Below are positions 46,380 through 58,399 of a stretch of DNA of 64,000 nucleotides, piece by piece. Within the stretch, counting starts at the first letter, position 1. Each line of letters opens with the position of its first letter. Under the pieces are notes generated by a model. The model was not told the DNA's origin, searched no databases, and saw only the letters and a list, made by a program, of their open reading frames with translations. This DNA comes from Gambelia wislizenii (lineage: Eukaryota > Chordata > Lepidosauria > Squamata > Crotaphytidae), in the NCBI GenBank assembly GCA_030847615.1, contig JAUMIR010000001.1, forward strand, positions 444,966,687 to 445,030,686. The letters run 5' to 3'. Position numbers and translations under genes: made by a program.

Positions 46380-46907
46380 CAGTGATGGCGAACCTATGAC
46401 ACGCGTGTCAGCAGTGACACGCGTAGCCATTTCTGATGACACACGGCCATAGGCCTCCTCCCCCCCCACCCGCAACCTCCCCCCCCTCGCTAAAGTGGCG
46501 ATCGGGCTTCAAAGCCCTGGTCACCACTTTCCTCCACCCCACCCTCCCTAAAGTGGTGATCGGGGCTTCGAAGCCCAGGTCCCACTTCCCCTCCCACCCT
46601 CTCCAAAGTGGGAATCCGCGAATATGCAGAACCACGAATGTGAAACCCGTGAGTGTGGAGGGACAACTGTAGTCGCAAATGTTTCATTCTTCCCTATTAG
46701 CACTCTGTGCTGGAGGTCTGTGGACCAAAACAAGAGAAGCCCGGCACAGAGCGTCTAGTTCTGGGACTTGCAGTTAAGCCAGGATCTTTGCCCTCACTTG
46801 TGCCGGCAGAAATAAATGCTTTTTCCTCAAAGTGACACACCACCCGAGTTATGCTCAGTTTTTTGGCGAAGTTTGACACACCAAGCTCAAAAGGTTGCCC
46901 ATCACTG
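46380..46907. mobile_element. hAT-like MITE, 528 bp, with 8-bp TSD TCCTAAGA
   Basis: Ends CAGTGATGGCGAACCTATGA and GGTTGCCCATCACTG are inverted hAT-type termini. TCCTAAGA occurs at both flanks (46372-46379, 46908-46915). The interior holds CACTTT/GATCGGGGCTT units like those of 50263-51769 and, near 46612-46675, a Tigger-like right end (GAGGGACAACTGTA), so it may be chimeric. Confidence 0.85.
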
Positions 46908-47329
46908 TCCTAAGATCACATCTATAAAATGTATTTTTTATATACAGTATATACACTGCCCCCAAAGAATCCTGTAAACTGTAATTTGATGAGAGTGCTG
47001 AGAATTATTAAATATGCTAAGTCCTCTAAGACCCCTGGGTCCTTTTCATATGTCCTGCTTTCAGGCCAGCTGTCATCCATACTATATTTGGCACTATCTT
47101 TCCACGGTGATGGGACTGTGTACTCCTGAGGCAAGGGCTATGCTGATGGCAGCAGTGCTACAGAGAGGGTCTTCCATGTCAGACAGGGAGGGTCTTCCAT
47201 GTTTTGCTGAGGAGCCAGACTAAATGTGCCAAACAACTAGTGGGTGGCAGCAGTAGTGGGATGTATATGTGTGTGACACTGGAGGAGGATCTTTCAGAGA
47301 CAACAGCAGTGGCACCATAGCTAATGTTT

Positions 47330-48115
47330 TTTAGTACTGCATAGAAGAAGGCATGGTAAACCTCCTTTTGAAGGTCTTTTCCCATGAAAACCCTATCATG
47401 AAACAATCCAGAACAAAACAAGATAGTGCCAGAAGACGAGGCTCCCAGGCACAGAATGAGCTACTGGGATACAGCAGAGGACAACTACGAGTAGCGCTGT
47501 GGCTAATGATGCAACTGGGCTCAAGCCAAAAGCACGTTCAGCTGTTAACGTGCTCAGTGGTGAAAGGAAAGTCCAAAGCTGCACAACGCATATTATAGGG
47601 ACGTTGAATGTAAGAAGCATGAATCAGAGAAAGCTAGACATAGTAAAACAAGAAATGGAATGCATAAAGATTGCAATACATGGCGTAAGCTAAAGTGTGT
47701 AGGAATGGGGCATTTTGAGTCAGATAATTACACAGTGTTTTGCTCAGGAAATGAAAATCTAAGAAGGTGGCATTTATAGTGAGGAGTTATGTAGCAAAAA
47801 CAGGCAAAGAATGTGATGCAAAGGCTGACCAAATAATATCAAGAACACTTCAGGGAAAACGCCTCAATATAACCATAATATAAGTTTATAATGCAACTAC
47901 ATAGGCAGAAGAAGAAGAAATTGAAAGATTCTATGCTAGAGTCCAAAAGGAAATTGACTACACACCAAAACATTGGAGACTGGAATGCAAAAGTAGGAAA
48001 CAGAGCAGAATCAAAGATTGTAAGAAAATTTGGTCTAGGATCAAGAAACGAAGCTGAATTTTGCAAGGTCAGCAGTTTGAAAACACATTCTTCAGGCAAC
48101 TAAAGAGGCAACTGT
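47330..48115 (+). pseudogene. BovB/RTE LINE 5' part: endonuclease remains
   Basis: A frame reads GTLNVRSMNQRKLDIVKQEM, and later another reads GDWNAKVGNRAESKIVRKFG, the Asp/Asn-containing APE-type endonuclease motif of BovB elements, then LGSRNEAEF. The text upstream (GATAGTGCCAGAAGACGAGG, AATGATGCAACTGGG) also follows BovB. Stops and frameshifts abound. No reverse transcriptase follows; the copy is cut at about 48115. Confidence 0.8.
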
Positions 48116-48121
48116 ATACCC

Positions 48122-48782
48122 TTATATTCTGGCGTATAAGACGACCGGGTGCATAAGATGACCCCCCCCCAATGTTTAAGTTAAAATATAGAGTTTGCCC
48201 CCCCCCGCCAGCCATCCACCTGGCTGGAAAGCCTGTCCCCCACCAGCCAGCCAGCTCAGTGGCTGTAGATGATGGAATAGTCTGTGAAATTAAAGGACTG
48301 AGAACAGCTAAAAAGGCATGGGATACTTTGAAAAATCTCTGTGGTGTTCAATCTTTGGAAAGTAAGGTTGCATTAATACTGTAAGTTGGTTAATATGAAG
48401 CTATCAAATCCCAAATTTTTGAATGAGCACATGAATGATTTTAGAGCCACGTTGGCAGACAAGAGAATTTCACCACAGACAAAACTTGATCCAAATTAAT
48501 AAATTTGAATCCAGAAATTCTAATTTTAGGCTAACTTGTCCTGAAAAGAAACATCATTTTGACTCTCCTGCGCTAAATGGAGGGTCATTTAACTCTTCAA
48601 AGGCAAAGCAGTTATTCTCACAGCAGGAGGAAGGATCTGCTGGGAAAACTGCCCAGGCCATTTAACACTTCAATCATTCTCACAGCAGGGGAAAAGATCT
48701 ACTGGGGTATAAGACCACGCCCCTACTTTTGAGGAGATTTTCAAGTGTTAAAAAGTAGTCTTGTATGCAGGAATATATGGTA
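48122..48782. mobile_element. MITE with TATATTCTGGCGTATAAGACGAC-type ends
   Basis: Left TATATTCTGGCGTATAAGAC and right (inverted) CATATATTCCTGCATACAAG are inverted ends. GGGGTATAAGACCACGCCCC at 48703 repeats the motif inside. Poly(C) runs at 48163-48170 and 48200-48206. Its middle carries the Gag-like fragment listed separately. Confidence 0.55.
48265..48560 (+). pseudogene. Ty1/Copia-type Gag fragment
   Basis: One frame reads VDDGIVCEIKGLRTAKKAWD then TLKNLCGVQSLESKVALIL; after a frameshift near 48381 another reads LNEHMNDFRATLADKRIS. The AKxAWDxL...LNEHxNDFR..LAD pattern is that of the UBN2-type Gag of Copia elements. Further on, FRLTCPEKKHH may be the end of a decayed CCHC zinc knuckle. 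No protease, integrase or LTR is seen. Confidence 0.65.
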
Positions 48783-48784
48783 TA

Positions 48785-49750
48785 TGAATTTCACTTGATG
48801 GCCAATCTAGAAATCAAATAGACTACATAAATGGAAGCAGAAGATGGAGAAGCTCCATTCTCTCTGCAAAAACAAAACCAAGAGTAGATTGTGGCACAGA
48901 CCATATCAAAAATTAGAGTAAAGCTTAAAAAAAAAAAAAGAACATGCAACCAAGTCAGCCAACTTCCCCTGTGATTGCTGAGTGGGAACATTGCAAATTC
49001 CACACTAAAGGGGATTTTACAGGCTTTATGATTCTCACATATGATTGTCATGGGAATCTCTATAGCTGAAGGAGTGCTTCTCAAATCACATCCTCAATAG
49101 TAATAATGGCACAGCTTAGAAAACTTAGAAATGGGCAAGAGGATACTCTAAGGCTCTGTGGCACTATCAACAAAAGCCATTGTTTTTGTCACAAGTTCCT
49201 ATCCTTCTTTGTGCTTCTTGGCTGGCTCAGTGCTAAGCAAAATTGTCAACCTTCGTCCGTTTGACTTTGTGGACTGAGAATCTGGACTTTTCATATAGTT
49301 TTAAATCCTTGTTAAATATTATTAAAAAGTTATAAAGTATTTTTATTGTAAAAGTACAGAATCATTATTTGAATTTCTCATAATTTCCCATGGCAAGTGG
49401 TTTTAATATTAATTTAAACACTCTGGGTGATGATTGATATTAGAAAAAAAATACTTTCCCCATGATAAAAAGAGTTTTGGTCTCCAGCCTTCTGAATAAC
49501 ACATGTCTCTTTTTTGTTGGTGTCATATTGCAGAGCCTTCATAATATGCAGGAGTGGTATGATTTCCAGGAGTGTGTCACTTGCTATATACATGCACTCA
49601 CTTGCTTTGTGCAATGGAAAGAATGGGCACCTGCCACACCTTGAGCGTATGCACACATCAATCTAATTCAATAACAAGAAAACTCCCAAACCCAACATGT
49701 GTTCAATCCAGACTTGGCACTGCAATAGGGCACTGTTTAACCTACTAACA
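48785..49750. other. Intron, nothing recognised
   Basis: AT-rich; poly(A) at 48929-48940. No exon or repeat ends that I can name. Confidence 0.4.
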
Positions 49751-50262
49751 TGCATTATGCACACTTACCTGAGAGTAAGCCTAACCGAAAACAATGAAAC
49801 TTACTTCCAAGTAAACATACATAGATTTGAATTGCTAGATTTTAAAAAAGGCAAGGAATTATAGAACTCAGTGCCAATACAATAAGCTTAACAGTGTACA
49901 GCAACAAAAAAAGAGTGCGGGTTTTTTCTTCTTCTCTATAAACAGTATTACTGTGAGTTGTGGCTTGCCACTGAAGCTGATTGGAGGGAAAATGCAATTA
50001 GCTGTTTCAAGAATTGCGATTGTGGTTCACACCAATTTGATAGGGCCTCCCCCCCCCCCATTAATGACTCCACTTGGGGAGCGGAATTTAGTTTTAAAAA
50101 CTGACAGGCGGGGAGGCTTCTATGCATCTTGGCCATGACCCAAACTGGGTCACTGAACACTTACTTATGAGTAAAAATATTCACAACTAGACACTACACA
50201 CTCATGTATGTTGTGCTGGAGGAGAGCTGTACAGATACCATGGCCCACTAAAAAGACAAGTA

Positions 50263-51769
50263 CAGTTGCCTCTCCACATTCGTGGCTTTCACTTTCGCGG
50301 TTCCGATTATTCGCAGTTTGTTCAGCAAACACTTCATTTAAATCAGCTTCTCTCCCTCGCACACAAGGGAGGGGAGATGATTTAAATGGAGCGCTACCCA
50401 AGCAAACCGCGCCCAACTCCCCGCTCTCCTGGGGCATGGCTCCGTTTGGGGTGGAGAGCCAAGCTGTAGGAGAGTGGGGAGTTAGGGGCAAAACTGCTTT
50501 AGAGCAGCCACCCCCACCCTTCCCAAAGTGGGGATGGGGCTTTTCAATCCCCATCACCACTTTGGGAAGCTGGGGGGGATTGGCTGGCAAGCCTCCCCTT
50601 CGTCCGGCCAACCACCCCTTCACCCTTCCCGAAGCCACAATGTAGCTCTCCAGCCCCATCGTAGCTTCAGGAAGCATGGGGGGATTGGCTGGCAAGCCTC
50701 CCCTTCATCCAGCCAGCCACCCCTCCACCCTTCCTGAAGCTGAGATGGGGCTCTCTAGCCCCATCGTGGCTTCGGGATGTGCAGGTGGTGGTGGCTGGCA
50801 AGCCTCCCTCCGTCCAGCCAGCCACCCCTCCACCCTTCCCGAAGCCGCGATGGGGCTCTCCAGCTCCATCGCGGCTTCGGGAAGCTGGGGGGGATTGGCT
50901 GGCAAGCCTCCCCTTCGTCCAGCCAGCCACCCTTCCGCCCTTCCTGAAGCTGTGATGGGGCTCTCCAGCCCCATTGTGGCTTCAGGAAGCATGGGGGCAT
51001 TGGCTGGCAAGCCTCCCCTTCATCCAGCCAGCCACCCCTCCGCCCTTCCCAAAACCGCAATGGGGCTCTCCAGCCCCATCGTGGCTTCAGGAAGCACGCA
51101 GGGATGGCTGGCAAGCCTACCCCCCAGCTAGCCAGCCAGCCCTCCACCCTTCCCAAAGCCACGATGGGGCTCTCCAGCCCAACCGTTGCTTCAGGAAGCA
51201 CATGGGGATGGCTGGCAAGCCTCCCTCGCGTCCAGCCAGCCATCCCTCTGCCCTTCCTGAAGCCGCGATGGGGCTCTCCAGCCCCATCATGGCTTCAGGA
51301 AGTATGGGGAAATGGCTGGCAACTCTCGTCCACCCCCCTCCAGCCAGCCAGCCCTCCGCCCTCCTGAAGCCGTGATGGGACTCTCCAGCCCCATCACGGC
51401 TTTGGGAAGTGTGTGGGGGGGTGGCTGGCAATCATCCCCCAATCCAGCTAGCCACCCCTCCGCCCTTCCTGAAGCCGCAATGGGGCTTTCCAGCCCCATC
51501 ACGGCTTTGGGAAGTGCAGGTAGGGGCGGCTGACAAGCCTCCACCTCCCCCAGCCAGCCCTATCGCACTTCAGGAAGGGCGGAGGAGTGGCTGGGCGGGC
51601 AAGCAGGAGGCATGCCAGACAGCCCCTGCATTTCCCAAAGTGGCAAATGGGGTTGAAAAGCCCTGTCATCACTTTGGAAGGGTTGGGGGAAGTGTATTTT
51701 TATTTGCAGTTTTTTCACATTCGTGCGGGTCTTGTGCCTCTAACCCCCACGAATGTGGAGGGATGACTG
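50263..51769. mobile_element. Tigger-like MITE, 1507 bp, TSD TA, with internal satellite
   Basis: Left end CAGTTGCCTCTCCACATTCG and right end CGAATGTGGAGGGATGACTG are inverted, with TA at both flanks. The interior 50500-51560 is a tandem array (listed separately). The long reading frames on both strands here come from the GC-rich array and show no family similarity. Confidence 0.82.
50500..51560. repeat. Tandem array, ~105-bp period, about 10 units, each with a hairpin
   Basis: GGCTGGCAAGCCTCC recurs near 50581, 50688, 50793, 50897, 51002, 51107 and 51210, then in decayed form at about 51313, 51423 and 51529, so the spacing is 103-110 bp. Within each unit GATGGGGCTCTCCAGCCCCATC lies between GAAGC(C/T) arms, forming a perfect or near-perfect hairpin of about 40 bp. 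Confidence 0.88.
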
Positions 51770-51859
51770 TAAATGCATCTGCGAGCAAATCAGGCCTGAA
51801 TTCTCATTTGAACCCAAACTGACTAAACTGAGGCTATCATACTTTGGACACAGTGTGAG

Positions 51860-53692
51860 ATCATAGAATCATAGAGTTGGAAGAGACCAAAAGGGCCATC
51901 CAGTCCAACCCCCTGCCACACAGGAATCACGATCAAAGCATTCTCAACAGATGCCCATCCAGCCTCTGTTTAAAAACCTCCAAACAAGGAGACTCCACCA
52001 CACTACGAGGCAGTGTATTCCATTTCTGAACAGCTCTTACTATCAGAAAGTTCTTCCTAATATTTAGGTGGGATTTCTTTTCCTGTAGTTTGAACCCATT
52101 GCTCTGTGTCCTAGTCTCTGGAGCAACAGAAAACAAGCTTGCTGCATCTTCAGTATGACATCCCTTTAAATATTTAAACATGACTATCATGTCCCCTCTC
52201 AACCACCTCCTCTTCAGACTAAACATGCCCAGTTCTCTAAGCCACTCCTCATAGGGCATGGCTTCCAGACCGCCCACCATCCTGGTTGCCCTCCTCTCTA
52301 CACGTTCCAGCTTCTCAATAAACTTCCTGAATTGTGGGGCCCAGAACTGGACACAGTATTCCAGGTGAGGTCTGACCAAAGAAGAACAGAGTGGCACTAT
52401 TACTTCCCTTGATCTAGACACTATACTTCTATTAATGCAGCCTAGAATCGCATTGGCTTTTTTAGCTGCTGCATCACACTGCTGACTCATGTTCAGCTTG
52501 TGGTCCACTAGGACTCCTAGATCCTTTTCACATGTACTGCCCTCAAGCCATGTGTCACCCATCCTATATCTGTGCATTTCATTTTTACTGCCCAAGTGTA
52601 GTATCCTACATTTCTCCCTGTTGAAATTCATTTTGTTAGTATTGGCCCAGTTCTCTAATCTGTTCAGGTCATTTTGGATTCTGACCCTGTCCTCTGGGGT
52701 ATTAGCTACCCCTCCTAATTTGGTGCCATCTGCAAACTTTTGATAAGCATACCCTCTATTCCCTCATCCAAGTCATTGGTAAAGATGTTGAATAGCACTG
52801 GGCCCAGGACAGAACCCTATGGCACCCCACTGGTCACTTCTCTCCAGGATGAAGAGGAGCCATTGGTGACTACCCTTTGGGTTTGGTCAGTCAACCAATT
52901 ACAAATCCACCTAACAGTTGCATTGTCTAGCCCACAAGTTACTAACTTTTTTGCAAGAAAGCGCGGGATGAGTCCTTCCTGAATCTTCGTTTGCGAAGAA
53001 AAGCCAGAGAGAGAGAGAGAGAGAGATCATGGAGGACCTTGTCAAAAGCCTTACTGGAATCAAGATACACTACATTCACTGCATTCCCTTTATCTATCAA
53101 GTTTGTAACTCTGTCAAAAAAAGAGATAAGATTAGTCTGGCATGTCTTGTTTTTGAGAAACCCATGTTGACTTTTTGTGATCATGGCATTTCTTTCTAAG
53201 TGCTTACAGACTGTCTGTTTAATGATCTGCTCTAGAATCTGTCCTAGTATTGATGTCAGGTTGACTGGGCAGTAATTATTTGGGTCTTCTTGTTTTCCCC
53301 TTTTAAAGATGGGAACAACATTTGCCCTCATCCAGTCTGCTGGGACCACTCCTGTTCTCAAAGATTATTGACAGGAATTCTCAAAGATTATTGACAGTGG
53401 TTCTGAGATTACTTCTGCCAGTTCTTTTAATACCCTTGGATGAAGTTCATCTGGCCCTGGAGACTTGAACTCATTTATACTGGCCAAGTATTCCTGAACT
53501 ACCTCTTTACCAATTCTGTGCTGTATTTCCCCTACTGCATTATTTGCTCCATCTTCCCCAGGTTGACCACTGTTCCCCCTTTGGGAGAAGACTGAAGCAA
53601 AGAAGGTGTTAAGTAGTTCTGCCTTTTCTCTGTCCCCTGTTAGCCTTTCATCACCTTCTCCAGGCAGATGCATGACTTGATGAAAAGACAAT
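51860..53692 (-). pseudogene. CR1 LINE, long copy, minus strand
   Basis: The 3' end with inverted ATCATAGAATCATAGAG is at 51860. Moving up, it encodes FLIVRAVQKWNTLPRSVVES, LVRPHLEYCVQFWAPQF, the RT core (VVYLDSSKAFDKVLHD), SPGPDELHPRVLKELAEVIS and, at 53691, the region before RT. Frameshifts at 52632, 52740 and 53365 and a 76-bp insertion at 52951-53026 make it dead. It extends further 5' than the other copies. Confidence 0.9.
52951..53026 (+). mobile_element. Minimal 3'-end retro-insertion with (GA)n, inside CR1
   Basis: GCGCGGGATGAGTCCTTCCT, GAATCTTCGTTTGCGAAG and AAAAGCC(AGAG)n match the extreme 3' end of 3538-4033. It breaks the CR1 coding region (frame shifts to LSLSLSL in the minus direction). 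The TTGCAAGAA at the left edge is also CR1 sequence, so the junction shares microhomology. Confidence 0.75.
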
Positions 53693-53699
53693 AAGGCTC

Positions 53700-53882
53700 A
53701 GTAAAATGGAAAGCAGTAGAAAAAGAGGAAGACCACATTACGGATGGATGGATTCAAACAAGGTAGCCACAGCTCCTAGTTTAGAAGACCTGAGCAGGTT
53801 CGTTGATGACCAGGACTCTTGGAAGTCTTTAATCCACAGGGTAACCAACATTAAAGCTGACTTGATGACAAATAATGACTAG
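53700..53882 (+). repeat. RTE-type LINE 3' end fragment
   Basis: AAGGCTCAGTAAAATGGAAA, AAGAGGAAGACCACATTACG, GATGGATGGATTCAAACAAG and AAGCTGACTTGATGACAAAT. Third copy of the 14045-14232 family; it abuts the 5' end of the CR1. Confidence 0.6.
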
Positions 53883-53884
53883 TT

Positions 53885-56725
53885 GGATGCTAAATACCTC
53901 GTCAAACCATATATCAGCAGTGAGAAAGGGGTTTGGAAGTCCACTGACTCACTGAAAACATTCAGTGAGGAACTGCAACTGATGATGGGCAGAGTCAGAG
54001 CAAAGAGTGGGACAATTCAATAGCACTGTATGGATATTTCACTCTCTTTGTTGCTTCATTCCTTTTCTGCCTCCTTCACACTCATACACATGTGAAACTG
54101 AAGAGAGAGTCATTCCAAGAGGAACAGCACACAGAGCAAGAACAAAGGTGCACCTATTATGTCCAGAAACTTGGATGGCATTGAACACTTCATAAAATTA
54201 GTCCCTTGGGCCACATGCTTCCCACTCCAGCATTTATCAAATTCTCTCTCTTCCAAAGCAAACTGACCTATAGAAAGAGCTGTGAGCATCTCAGTACCAG
54301 TTCTAATCTGAAACATGTTTATACCTGAAGCAAAAAGTCGAAATGCCACCTATCCTGCATCAGGGATTAAATTAAGGAAATAGGTGTCCACCCTTCATTC
54401 CAGAATAAGATATACAAAGCAATTATTTCACATTCCTTCATGCTAAAGCCTGCCCAGCACACCTCTGAAAATGGGGAGCAAAAACAGTGTTAATGAGTAA
54501 ACAAAATTGTAGCTTTTTATAACAATCAGGTACAAAACTTACTCAGGTTCTGCTGAAAGAGCTTTAGCAGCCTACCCTGTTCATTTTTTAAAAAAGTCTA
54601 CACTGTCAGTTTCAAACTACTGTTACATTCAGGTGCTGCCAAAATTGAGCAGTTAGGCCACCTGTAGCTGCCATTTCTAAATTCTCTGCTTATGTGAGGT
54701 TGGTGGTTTTTTGTTGGTTTTTTGTTGTTGGGTTTTTGTTTTTGTTTTTGGTTCCAGGTGGCACGTGATAAGGGAAATGAAAGTGGAAGGAATGACACAG
54801 GCTCCTGATTAGGTGCTGGAGCAATAGCCCAGGGCACATTTATTACCTTTTCCCATTTTTTTACAAGGTTCTCACAGTCTTGGCTACACATGATTTCCTG
54901 ACTCACTATAGAGAATTTTAAACAGTTGCTTAAAATAGTTCTATGTTGGGTTTTTTTTAATGGCTGGCAACATGCACAATTAGACCTCTCAAAAACCTTT
55001 TTTTATAGGTGAGTATAAGCAAGCCAATAAATTCCGGAAAAACTTCAGTGCCATGTTTTGAAGTGAACCAATGTGATTTTTGAGGGAAATGCAGGACAAA
55101 TGCATCTGTGAAGACAGCACGGTTTATGTCAACCTTTTCAGTTGTGGTTGTTTTGTCATGGTTTTGCATTTGTTTTCTTTGTTGGTCTTCCATTTATGCA
55201 CTGTGTGTCCTGCTTTATACTACTGTATTATACAACTCCCCAAATACGTGTGCATGTGTATACACAAACATACCCACTCCCTCCAAGAAAGGGAGAGAGT
55301 GCAAAGGTACTCCTCAGGAACTAGCCTGGCTTATGTATTCCATTGCACAGAGCTGGAAATGTACTGCTAAATGAGACAAACAAGACATATTCTGAAAAGA
55401 CCCACAGTTCAGGGCTGGATCCAAGTTTGAGGATTGGCCTGGTGACCTTTGATGGGACCTGTTTTCAGTGGTAGTAACTGTCACTTGCTTTGGTGGTAGC
55501 AAGTGACAGTTACTAGCAGCAAAACAGCATCAAGATCAGTGCCAGATGGTTTTGGGCTGCCATTTTCATATCATACAACCTGAAGAATCTCTCTGGGACT
55601 TTGTAGGAAATAAAAACGGTGAACCTGACATTTTGACTTTCCATAATGCCATAATTTGTCAATACCGCAACAATACTGTGGGAAAATAAATGGGCAGGTC
55701 CCAATCACAGGCACCCAATGCAGAAGGGCCAGAGTAGGCATCAATGCAGTGAGAAGTCCTGATGGGACTCTCGCAGAAGCTGCGGTACACTTGTGAATAG
55801 GTCTGTGCCATTCATTACGACATGTCTTCAGAGGTACTCTAATGAAGTTGCATTTAATTATCCCAGGTTGAATGATGAGGCAGCCATCTATCTCAATGAC
55901 TAGCATTTTAAGCAAACTGAAGCAGTAGCCTATTTCTGCACGTCTATAAGCTGGCAACAAGCTTATCACAACACCAGTGGTACACTGTCACTATTTTTTC
56001 AGTCACTGCTATACGTTCTGATTGAGTTCCCCTTCTCTTCTGCATGGTTCCTTACTAAACAATAATATCTTCTTCCTCTTGTTGGAACCTGCCCTTCACT
56101 CCTTAAGGAGGCAATTCCCTGTTTTCTGACTGTGATACCTGGCCTAGTTCCATCACCATGCTGTTAGAAGTAGCTCACAACCCCCAGCATAGTTAAGAGG
56201 CCTCCCAATAGAAATTAACTGTGACTGTTAAACTGATCTCTAGTATGCAACTACTTCAACCAGGCACAAGTCAGTGTGGGGTTTGTAGTTACTCATAATT
56301 CATAGCAGCAATGACTCTCTTCTGGCTTCTGTTAACCCTCAGGCTTTATGCTTTCATATGCAGCTGCCTTCACTAAAGGAAGGCACTTGGAGCACTGCAG
56401 CAGACATGGATATGCATCAAAGTGCAAAGTATGTGGCAAGCACTGCGTGTTTTTCCAAACCACTTCTTCTAAATGAGAACTTGGCACCCTAAGGGCATCT
56501 GAGGAGTGGCATGTGCATATGCCACAGCTAAAATAAATTGGAAATTGGGTAGAACAGGATCCCCCTGGCCAGTCCAGGATTTATACAGAAACTGTCATTA
56601 TCTACCCTTGTCCAAAGCTGTTTTCTTGAAGTTATCACAAAAACCCAATTCACTTTTAATTCACAGTGTGCTGTATAATCTGCAACTGAATGGGTCTCAC
56701 TCTGGCTTAAAATAGTTTTAATTAA
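53885..56725. other. Intron, little recognised
   Basis: 2.8 kb with only a T/G-rich run near 54700-54750 and an inverted pair GTAGTAACTGTCACTTGCT / AGCAAGTGACAGTTACTAGC at 55471-55518. No exon found. Confidence 0.4.
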
Positions 56726-56729
56726 AATA

Positions 56730-57085
56730 CACAATAGCACCCTCCCCCGCACACCTGCTGATTGGCCACCCGTGGATTCAATTATCCATGGATGGTGACA
56801 GTGGGGGGTGATGGATGGGGGAGGAGGAGAGAAATGGTGATGTCGGTCAAAATGGTGATGCAGGCGCAAAGGGGGCAAAGGGAGAGGAGGAAGGAATCTC
56901 CCTCCCTCCTCCCTTTGCCCCCAGGATCACTCCCCAGGCTGAAATGGTGATGCAGGGGCGAAGGGAGCAATCTTGTTCCCCCTTCCCCAGGATGGCCCTT
57001 GGGATGCCATTTGTTATTATTTGCGGAATTCACCATCCGCGAGAAGGCCCAGAACCAATCCCCCATGAATGCAGGGCTGCTACTG
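56730..57085. mobile_element. Tigger-like MITE, TA flank
   Basis: Left AATAGCACCCTCCCCCGC, right GGGCTGCTACTG followed by TA. CCACCCGTGGATTC, AATTATCCATGGATGG and CACCATCCGCGAG are the family's internal blocks, as in 15003-15417. Confidence 0.7.
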
Positions 57086-57980
57086 TAGTTTTAATTTCAG
57101 AAAGTACACAGAAGACAGTTTCCTGGCCCTTCTTCCCTCTTCTATACCTTGAAAAGCCAGGATGGAAGATTAGGGAGCCCTACAGAACATGTAGAAAGGG
57201 TGTAGGGAGCTGCTGAGGTATGCCTGGCTTGGGTTATTCTGCCATCCCAACAGCCCCCACTGCTGAACCCATTTAGACAGTGGCAGCACTAGGGGGATGC
57301 GGAGAGGCCAAGCTGCACTAGGTCACACCATTGGGTCGGGGAGGGGGGTTACACCAGCCTTAGTGTCACCACAGCATTTAGATCAGGAGGGATCCTGAAG
57401 GTTTCAAACATCACTTAATGTGGCAAGATGGGACATGAAACTTTCTTTCTGTAAAATGTGCTCAAGCCAATTTAGTTTAGGATATAAGTGGCCCTGTGAT
57501 CAATAAGAGGATGAGGGTGAAAACAAATATGTAATTATTATGAGTAATTCAGGGCCACTTATTATTTGTTATCATAAGATGTCAGTTTAGTCCAGTTAAA
57601 GAACAACCCAAAGCAACCAGACCTGGGGGGGGGGGTTGAAAAGGGGGGAGGAGCTACTGAAAAAGATGAATGCAGCTGTTTATTTCAAAACAACCCATTT
57701 GCTTTCTGTTTACCTAATTATAAAATCTTCATGAAACCTTTTTGGCAGTTTGGAAGTCAGCATGGTAGACCAGCTGTCCAGTAAATTATCTTCTTCCTAT
57801 AGATATTTTTCCACCCTTATATTCTGAAGTATTTTCAACATGCTAAGAAGACAAGGGCCTCAAACTCTGAATAGGGTACTCTCTCTCTTCTTGCCAAGGC
57901 TCCAATAAAATGACAAATGTTCCCCATAGAGTTTAGGAGTCCTAAACTTGGGATCACTGTTTTGTTGCAGATGTAACAAA

Positions 57981-58370
57981 GGGGTTGTCTAAATGATGGG
58001 GGGGGGGACCTTATGTAATGCTAGGGAAATACCTTTTGTCCCAATGGAATCCCACAGTAAATCAATGTATTTGAAAGCAGGGGGGGCAAAAATCACATAA
58101 TATTCCACAGGGAATGCCTTTGCGGCTTTCCCCGAATGTTTAACCGCCCCCCCCCCCGGAAATGTGCATTCCTCCTCATCGGGACAAGCAATGCAATTAG
58201 TTGCACAATCCAGAAAGGGCAGAGCTGATGTCCAATTGGTTGGATACACACGGGGGCAGGCTTCCCATCAAGTGCCAGGAAGGGCACCTGATAGTGCACT
58301 TTTTTTACTTGTCTTTTTTTTTTTTTAAATGCCACCGCCCCGCTAAAGGCAGCACCCGGAGACAACTAGG
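57981..58370 (-). mobile_element. Partial copy of GGGCYYGTCTA-ended MITE
   Basis: GGGGTTGTCTAAATGATGGG at the left end, CCTTTTGTCCCAATGGAATC and ATGTGCATTCCTCCTCATCG inside match 28056-28614 in inverse. The other end is lost. Poly(G) at 57998-58006 and poly(C) at 58146-58157. Confidence 0.6.
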
Positions 58371-58399
58371 TTTGGGGGGGGGTTGATTGTGGAGACACT

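Noticed and set aside
50165..51543. Long overlapping reading frames on both strands (up to 176 codons)
   Set aside because: They lie in the ~105-bp GC-rich tandem array of a Tigger-like MITE, are repetitive, and are open in several frames at once.
50500..51560. CRISPR-like array
   Set aside because: Units are ~105-bp direct repeats without short repeat plus unique spacer structure, and the genome is vertebrate.
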